Origin: Nitrospira sp.
GTDB lineage: Bacteria > Nitrospirota > Nitrospiria > Nitrospirales > Nitrospiraceae
DNA: 64,000 bases
Direction: 5' to 3'
Assembly (NCBI GenBank): GCA_024998565.1
Contig: JACOEM010000003.1
Location: forward strand, 248,001-312,000
Shown: positions 59,219-64,000 of the stretch, piece by piece
Position numbering within the stretch: the first letter of the stretch is position 1
Layout: every line of letters starts with the position of its first letter
Translations under genes and position numbers: made by a program
The notes under the pieces: model-generated
Database searches by the model: none
Seen by the model: only the letters and a program-made list of their open reading frames with translations
Told to the model about the DNA's origin: nothing

Positions 59219-59671
59219 CTAGGGATGACCCTTCGGCTTGACCGGCTCCGGTGTCGTAGGAATGGGCAGACGAACATCTGATCCCGAAAAATGCCCGCCG
59301 ATCAACTTGCCTTCCTCAAAATACAAGTAGCGGTGTTTCACCACCGCCGGACTCTCCCAGTCTTCAAAAATCCATTCTTCACGCCGCAAGCCGTCGCTGG
59401 TGTGCGTCACGTTCATCGTATTCGGGGAACCCCAGGAGTCGAGGACCTGTTTGCGATCCATGCCGACCATCACCCGGTGGCTTTCGATGTGCTTCGAAAA
59501 GTCCGGATCCAGCCAGCCCGGCACGAAACGAAACGCAATCAGGGCGACCACGAATAGGCCCAGAAACGTATGGATAATGATCCGGACCGGCCGCTGGCGG
59601 ATGAAGGGCGTCGGCTCCGCCGCCGGGGGGAGGGAGGAAACGGGAGCTGCAGAGGTCGTCTGATCGGTCAC
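59219..59671 (-). CDS. Membrane-anchored SmpA/OmlA-like protein
   Basis: 150 residues: a Pro/Ala-rich cytoplasmic start, one transmembrane helix at ~30-50 (IIIHTFLGLFVVALIAFRFV), and a periplasmic domain with VMVGMDRKQVLDSWGSPNTM and REEWIFEDWESPAVVKHRYLYF, the BamE/SmpA-type fold that packs against membrane proteins. A lipobox is absent, unlike typical BamE. Confidence 0.68.
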   Translation of the reverse strand: MTDQTTSAAPVSSLPPAAEPTPFIRQRPVRIIIHTFLGLFVVALIAFRFVPGWLDPDFSKHIESHRVMVGMDRKQVLDSWGSPNTMNVTHTSDGLRREEWIFEDWESPAVVKHRYLYFEEGKLIGGHFSGSDVRLPIPTTPEPVKPKGHP

Positions 59672-59839
59672 AATGGTCCTTCCGTCATCGAATGGGGAGA
59701 AGCGTCACGGTACTCCTGCATGCTAAACAATCGTTTTTCGGTCCGTCAAGGGAGGGGGAGGGCATGAGGGGCGGGTGTCCCATCCGTGCGCCACGGTTTC
59801 GACCTGCTATGCTTGAAGGAGGACCGTGGAGGGCCGCGC

Positions 59840-60493
59840 ATGAGGGGATGTGGTCATTCGATCGATCGATGTGAGAATTGGCTGATCCTGCTGGTGATTT
59901 TCCTGACATGCTGCGGCCTGGCGGAGGCGGGACCGCTCTATGTGTACACCGATGCCCAGGGACAGGCGGTGCTGACCGATAACCTCGAGCAGGTACCGGC
60001 AGCATTTCGCGGGCGTGTACGAACGATGGCCGCTACGGAGCCTTCGCCGACCGCTGCCCCCGCGCCGGCGGCTGGTGCAACCGTCAGCCGGTCACCGTCT
60101 GCTTCTGGAGTGCTGGAGAACCTTCTCACGGTCATCGCGGCAAAAGTCGGGTCCCATACGATCAAGGGCCTCACGGCCCATCAAACCGCCGTCATCGTCC
60201 TGGCCGGGTTATGCTGGCTGGCACTGCTGGTGCCGATATTTGTGAGTTCCAATCCCGGCATCCGGCTGCTCTGCAAGTTTCTCCTGGTGCTGGTCGGCGT
60301 CGCCGCCCTCTATCAGGTGGCGATCTCAGGCATGCCTTCCCTCGAGGCGGTGACCGGCTCGCCTCAGCAGGGATCGGAACAGGCCATGGAGAATGTGCTG
60401 GGGAAAATGAGAAGTCAGACTGAGCAAAGTTATCGCGCGCAAGACGCCCGCACGGCCCGCCAATTGGAACAGATCGAACCGCCCACTCAGTAA
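59840..60493 (+). CDS. DUF4124 N-terminal domain membrane protein
   Basis: 217 residues from the ATG at 59840, preceded by GGAGGG; an upstream ATG at 59786 lacks such a site. Signal-type segment LILLVIFLTCCGLAEA, then a DUF4124 domain LYVYTDAQGQAVLTDNLEQV, a Pro/Ala linker, and two membrane helices (AVIVLAGLCWLALLVPIFVS and LLCKFLLVLVGVAALYQVAI) before a helical polar tail. Envelope protein, function unknown. Confidence 0.75.
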   Translation: MRGCGHSIDRCENWLILLVIFLTCCGLAEAGPLYVYTDAQGQAVLTDNLEQVPAAFRGRVRTMAATEPSPTAAPAPAAGATVSRSPSASGVLENLLTVIAAKVGSHTIKGLTAHQTAVIVLAGLCWLALLVPIFVSSNPGIRLLCKFLLVLVGVAALYQVAISGMPSLEAVTGSPQQGSEQAMENVLGKMRSQTEQSYRAQDARTARQLEQIEPPTQ

Positions 60494-60561
60494 CGATCTC
60501 GGGAGAACTTCGCCCACTATTTCGCAACGAGTGGGAAGGGAATGGACCCGTCCGGAGTTTG

Positions 60562-61341
60562 TCAGTCGGCGTACTTGGGCACCGGGATCTTTTTCACGGC
60601 CGGCGCGGGCGGCGGCTGTTGCGCGAAGGCCTTGGAGTAGGGGTTCAGGACCGGTTCGTGGGTGTTGCGTTGGCGGAGCTTGACCAGCGGTAAACTCTGC
60701 GTGCTGATCTCCAGTCGGTCGATCGGGGCCTTCGAGGTCAGCGGATCGGGGAGGCCCTGCAGGGCGAACATTTGAAAGGCGAGTGACCAGTCCAGGGCTT
60801 CCTTCCCTTTCTCTCGCACAAGAAAACGCGCCTCCGGCGAAGGGCTTCCGGAGAAAAACAACAACATGATGTTCGAACGGAAGACCGGCGCGTTGGCGTC
60901 TTCGGAAGGTTTGAACTCAGGGACGAGCTGGGGAACCTTGCTCAACCCGACCGGCGGCGTGAATTCGATATCCACCAGGCGCACGAAGAGCGGCCGTTGG
61001 TCGTTGTGGTCGTTCGGATCGAAGGTGTAACTGAATGAATAGCGCACGTCGATGCCGTCACGTTTGAACGTGTACACATCTTCTCCATTCTCCGGTGAGG
61101 CCACCTTCTTGAAGTACTGATCCCAATCGGTGATCGGATAATAGGTGAAGACACGCAGCGCAGATTTGCGGTCCCGGACGGCCTGCGGCAGGCCGAGTTT
61201 GTCGTGCAGTTCCGTTTGTGTGAGACCGAGGTAGCCGTCCTCAAAGTAGGGGCCCGCCCACAGGAGATCGAGTCTCAGCAAGACGATACCGATACAGAAC
61301 AGGGACAAGATGAACAGGCGGGAGACTGTCTGATGCGCCAT
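60562..61341 (-). CDS. Secreted hypothetical protein, 259 aa
   Basis: Signal peptide (RLFILSLFCIGIVLLRLDLLWA), then PYFEDGYLGLTQTELHDKLG, which resembles BamE/SmpA-type openings, and a beta-rich remainder (FKRDGIDVRYSFSYTFDPND, LVDIEFTPPVGLSKVPQLVP). The C-terminal ~30 residues are Pro/Lys-rich. No recognised family. Divergent from metH, 187 bp apart. Confidence 0.65.
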   Translation of the reverse strand: MAHQTVSRLFILSLFCIGIVLLRLDLLWAGPYFEDGYLGLTQTELHDKLGLPQAVRDRKSALRVFTYYPITDWDQYFKKVASPENGEDVYTFKRDGIDVRYSFSYTFDPNDHNDQRPLFVRLVDIEFTPPVGLSKVPQLVPEFKPSEDANAPVFRSNIMLLFFSGSPSPEARFLVREKGKEALDWSLAFQMFALQGLPDPLTSKAPIDRLEISTQSLPLVKLRQRNTHEPVLNPYSKAFAQQPPPAPAVKKIPVPKYAD

Positions 61342-61425
61342 AGGATTGTCTCAGGCTCGGGCAGACAACGGTGGGCATCGTATCGGCCGGGGTAGTCAAT
61401 GTCAAGGCGAAGACTGTGCAAGAGC

Positions 61426-61455
61426 TTGCTGAAAAAAGTCCGTTCCCGATATGAT
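61426..61455 (+). promoter_or_regulatory. Candidate sigma-70-type promoter for metH
   Basis: TTGCTG (61426-61431) and TATGAT (61450-61455), 18 bases apart, 74 bases before the metH ATG. Each box has one or two mismatches. I saw no cobalamin or SAM/SAH riboswitch elements in the short leader. Confidence 0.42.
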
Positions 61456-61528
61456 GGCCGTCCAATTGCCAGTCATCGACGCAGTCGTCGCACGCCTGAC
61501 GTCCGGTGGCAGAAAGACATAGGTAGTC

Positions 61529-64000
61529 ATGCCGGTACATGAAGTTCGCGACCTCCTGCGAGAGCGCATCCTGATCCTGGATGGGGCCATGGGCACCATG
61601 ATCCAGCGGTATAAGCTGGACGAAGCCGCGTTTCGCGGGGAGCGTTTTCGAAATTGGACCAAAGATCTCAAGGGACACAACGATCTTCTGAATGTCACCC
61701 GGCCCGATGTCATTGAGGCCATTCACCGGCAGTACCTGGAAGCCGGCGCGGATATCATCGAAACCAATACATTTAACTCGCAGTCCGTGTCGCTGGCCGA
61801 TTACGGCATGGACGACCTGGGATATGAGTTGTCGAAAGCCGGTGCCGAGTGCGCGAAGCGGGCCGTGGCACAGGTCGTCGCGGCGCAGCCCGCGCGGCGC
61901 TGTTTCGTAGCGGGCGCGATCGGCCCTACCACCAAGACCTCCTCGGTCTCGACCGATTCCAACGATGCGGCGGCGCGTGGCACGACCTATCCTGAACTGG
62001 TGCGAGCCTACGGGGAGCAGGTGCGCGGCTTACTGGACGGCGGCGTCGATCTGCTCCTGGTGGAGACGATCTTCGACACGCTCAACGCCAAGGCGGCATT
62101 TTTCGCGATCCAGCAGCTGTTTGCGGAAGGTGCCCGACAGGTGCCGATCATGGCTTCGGTTACCTTCATTCAGGCCGGAAGCAATCGGGGGTTTTCGGGA
62201 CAGACGGTCGAAGGGTTTTGGAACTCCATCTCACATGTGCCGTTGCTCAGTGTGGGCATGAACTGCGCGTTGGGGCCGAAAGAAATGCGGCCCCTGATCG
62301 AAGAGCTGTCGCAGATCGCGCCGATTTTTGTGAGCAGCCATCCGAATGCCGGCTTGCCCAATCCCTTGCTGCCGACCGGTTTTCCCGAAACGCCGGACTC
62401 GCTGGCGCCGCAGTTGCGGGAGTGGGCGCAGAACGGCTGGCTCAATATCGTCGGCGGCTGCTGCGGGACGACGCCCGACCATATCCATTCGATCGCCACG
62501 GCAGTGAAAGGTGTGACGCCACGGCAGCCCTCCAAGGTCGAGCCCTACTTGCGGCTGAGCGGCCTGGAGGCCTTGACGGTGCGGCCTGAGTCGAATTTCG
62601 TCAATGTCGGGGAGCGCACCAATATCACCGGCTCACCGGCCTTTTCCAAGCTGATTCTGGCCGGCGATTATGACAAGGCGCTGACCGTCGCGCGTCAGCA
62701 GGTGGAAGGCGGGGCGCAGGTCATCGACATTAATATGGACGAAGGCATGCTGGACTCCAAAGCGGCGATGCAGAAGTTTCTGCGGCTGCTGGCGGCGGAA
62801 TCGGACATCGCCCGGGTGCCGATCATGGTGGACAGTTCCAAGTGGGAGGTCATCGAAGAGGGCCTTCGCAACATGCAGGGGAAGGGCATCGTCAATTCCA
62901 TCAGTCTGAAGGAAGGCGAGGCCAAGTTTCTCGAACAGGCGCGGCTCATCCGTCGGTACGGCGCGGCGATCGTGGTCATGGCGTTCGATGAACGAGGGCA
63001 GGCCGACTCGGTCGCGCGACGGATCGAGATTTGTGAGCGATCCTATCGCCTGCTGACGGAACAGGTCGGGGTGCCGCCGCAGGATATTATTTTCGATCCG
63101 AACATTCTCACGGTCGCGACCGGCCTGGAAGAGCACAACAATTACGCGGTCGATTTTATCGAAGCCACCCGATGGATCAAGCAGCATCTGCCGCTGGCGA
63201 AGGTCAGCGGCGGCGTCAGCAATATTTCGTTCTCGTTCCGCGGCAACAACGTCGTGCGTGAGGCGATGCACGCCGCGTTCCTCTACCATGCCATTCAGGC
63301 CGGTCTCGACATGGGGATCGTCAATGCGGGGCAGCTGGCCGTGTATGAGGAAATTCCCAAGGACCTGTTGGTGTTGGTCGAAGACGTGTTGTTGAATCGC
63401 CGGCCCGATGCGACCGAACGATTGGTGACGTTCGCCGACACGGTCAAGCAGAAGGGGAAGGCGGCCGTGAAGGACGACGAGTGGCGGACCAGGCCGGTCG
63501 AGGAGCGGTTGGCCCATGCGCTGGTGAAGGGACTGACCGATTACATCGATCAGGATGTGGAGGAGGCACGACAGAAATCCACCCGGCCGCTCGACGTGAT
63601 CGAGGGACCGTTGATGGCGGGCATGAACATCGTCGGTGATCTCTTCGGATCGGGAAAAATGTTCCTGCCGCAAGTGGTGAAGAGCGCCAGGGTCATGAAG
63701 AAAGCCGTGGCCTATCTCATGCCGTTTATGGAAGCCGAAAAGTTACGGTTGGGCACCTCCCGCGCGAACGGCAAGGTTCTGCTCGCGACCGTCAAGGGCG
63801 ATGTGCACGATATCGGCAAGAACATTGTGGGCGTGGTGTTGGGCTGCAACAACTATGAGGTGATCGATCTCGGGGTGATGGTCTCCTGCGAAAAGATCCT
63901 GGCGACGGCCCGCGAGCAGCAGGTGGATATGGTCGGGTTGAGTGGCTTAATCACTCCGTCGTTGGATGAAATGGTGCATGTGGCCAAGGAGATGACGCGA
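61529..64000 (+). CDS. metH: Cobalamin-dependent methionine synthase (3' end outside window)
   Basis: 824 codons are open from the ATG at 61529 to the edge ([20 protein letters not shown]). The homocysteine domain has [27 protein letters not shown] and the zinc-ligand Cys in [14 protein letters not shown] and [14 protein letters not shown]. The methyl-tetrahydrofolate (pterin-binding) domain has [28 protein letters not shown] and [11 protein letters not shown] cap domain follows, and the B12 domain begins with [20 protein letters not shown], carrying the DxHxxG cobalt-ligand motif. The reactivation domain lies beyond the window. It makes methionine from homocysteine and methyl-THF. Confidence 0.95.
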   Translation, partial: MPVHEVRDLLRERILILDGAMGTMIQRYKLDEAAFRGERFRNWTKDLKGHNDLLNVTRPDVIEAIHRQYLEAGADIIETNTFNSQSVSLADYGMDDLGYELSKAGAECAKRAVAQVVAAQPARRCFVAGAIGPTTKTSSVSTDSNDAAARGTTYPELVRAYGEQVRGLLDGGVDLLLVETIFDTLNAKAAFFAIQQLFAEGARQVPIMASVTFIQAGSNRGFSGQTVEGFWNSISHVPLLSVGMNCALGPKEMRPLIEELSQIAPIFVSSHPNAGLPNPLLPTGFPETPDSLAPQLREWAQNGWLNIVGGCCGTTPDHIHSIATAVKGVTPRQPSKVEPYLRLSGLEALTVRPESNFVNVGERTNITGSPAFSKLILAGDYDKALTVARQQVEGGAQVIDINMDEGMLDSKAAMQKFLRLLAAESDIARVPIMVDSSKWEVIEEGLRNMQGKGIVNSISLKEGEAKFLEQARLIRRYGAAIVVMAFDERGQADSVARRIEICERSYRLLTEQVGVPPQDIIFDPNILTVATGLEEHNNYAVDFIEATRWIKQHLPLAKVSGGVSNISFSFRGNNVVREAMHAAFLYHAIQAGLDMGIVNAGQLAVYEEIPKDLLVLVEDVLLNRRPDATERLVTFADTVKQKGKAAVKDDEWRTRPVEERLAHALVKGLTDYIDQDVEEARQKSTRPLDVIEGPLMAGMNIVGDLFGSGKMFLPQVVKSARVMKKAVAYLMPFMEAEKLRLGTSRANGKVLLATVKGDVHDIGKNIVGVVLGCNNYEVIDLGVMVSCEKILATAREQQVDMVGLSGLITPSLDEMVHVAKEMTR

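Noticed and set aside
61342-61528. Cobalamin or SAM/SAH riboswitch upstream of metH
   Set aside because: The leader is short and lacks the B12-box and SAH/SAM core motifs; only a promoter-like pair is seen.

Overview
The window reads as chromosomal DNA of a high-GC, Gram-negative bacterium. Outer-membrane proteins, lipoproteins, an HME-type RND tripartite pump and dispersed structured repeats fit the Nitrospira group (phylum Nitrospirota). That assignment is my inference from gene content and style; no rRNA or other phylogenetic marker is present to settle it. Coding density is high, with many 1-4 bp overlaps and short operons. One tRNA (Arg, anticodon ACG) is present. I found no CRISPR array, prophage, integrase or transposase.

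Layout. 1-5.2 kb (minus): a membrane/stress cluster (YqjD/YqjE/DUF3618-like small proteins, a YihY-type protein, an AI-2E transporter cut by the window edge), an oxidoreductase and a hemerythrin-like protein. 5.4-8 kb: a DUF4403 lipoprotein, a BON lipoprotein and a YtxH protein. 8.5-12 kb: tRNA-Arg, a proline-rich surface protein built of 450-bp tandem repeats, and an outer-membrane beta-barrel. 12.1-16.3 kb (minus): glgC followed by a Ski2/HelY-like helicase split into two genes whose order is inverted relative to the normal protein. 16.4-20.6 kb: a polyamine-type ABC importer (potABCD). 20.6-26.3 kb: a TolC / adaptor / HME-RND efflux operon. 26.4-30.2 kb: HEAT-repeat protein, peptide deformylase, MsbA-like ABC exporter and two tiny Cys-pair proteins. 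30.3-36.2 kb (minus): a sulfur-carrier-dependent amino-acid cluster (ThiS-like carrier, cysteine synthase, MoeB, threonine synthase, CysO-like carrier, NIL protein, second MoeB/ThiF, JAMM/Mec peptidase). 36.5-43.2 kb: mixed small genes, a PLD-like enzyme, an FAD monooxygenase-like protein, a nucleotidyltransferase-fold protein lacking its acidic motif, a TPM protein and a small accessory patch with an HNH-like gene. 43.7-49.8 kb: universal stress proteins, a CBS protein and a partly decayed tandem duplication (DUF5069 plus a repeated secreted-type protein). 50-61.3 kb: ClpS, HemW, FmdB-like, two receiver-domain proteins, a sulfatase-modifying-factor-like protein, a CADD/PqqC-like protein and several envelope proteins. 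61.5 kb to the end: metH, cut at the right edge.

The most striking structure not explained by genes is a family of at least seven ~120-190 bp palindromic elements between 29.5 and 43.4 kb. Their terminal stems, and a second stem in the two long copies, change in a compensatory way. This argues for a selected RNA or DNA fold. A second, unrelated palindromic family is present as a tandem pair near 40.8 kb. The sulfur-carrier cluster and the order-inverted split helicase are the most interesting protein-level observations.
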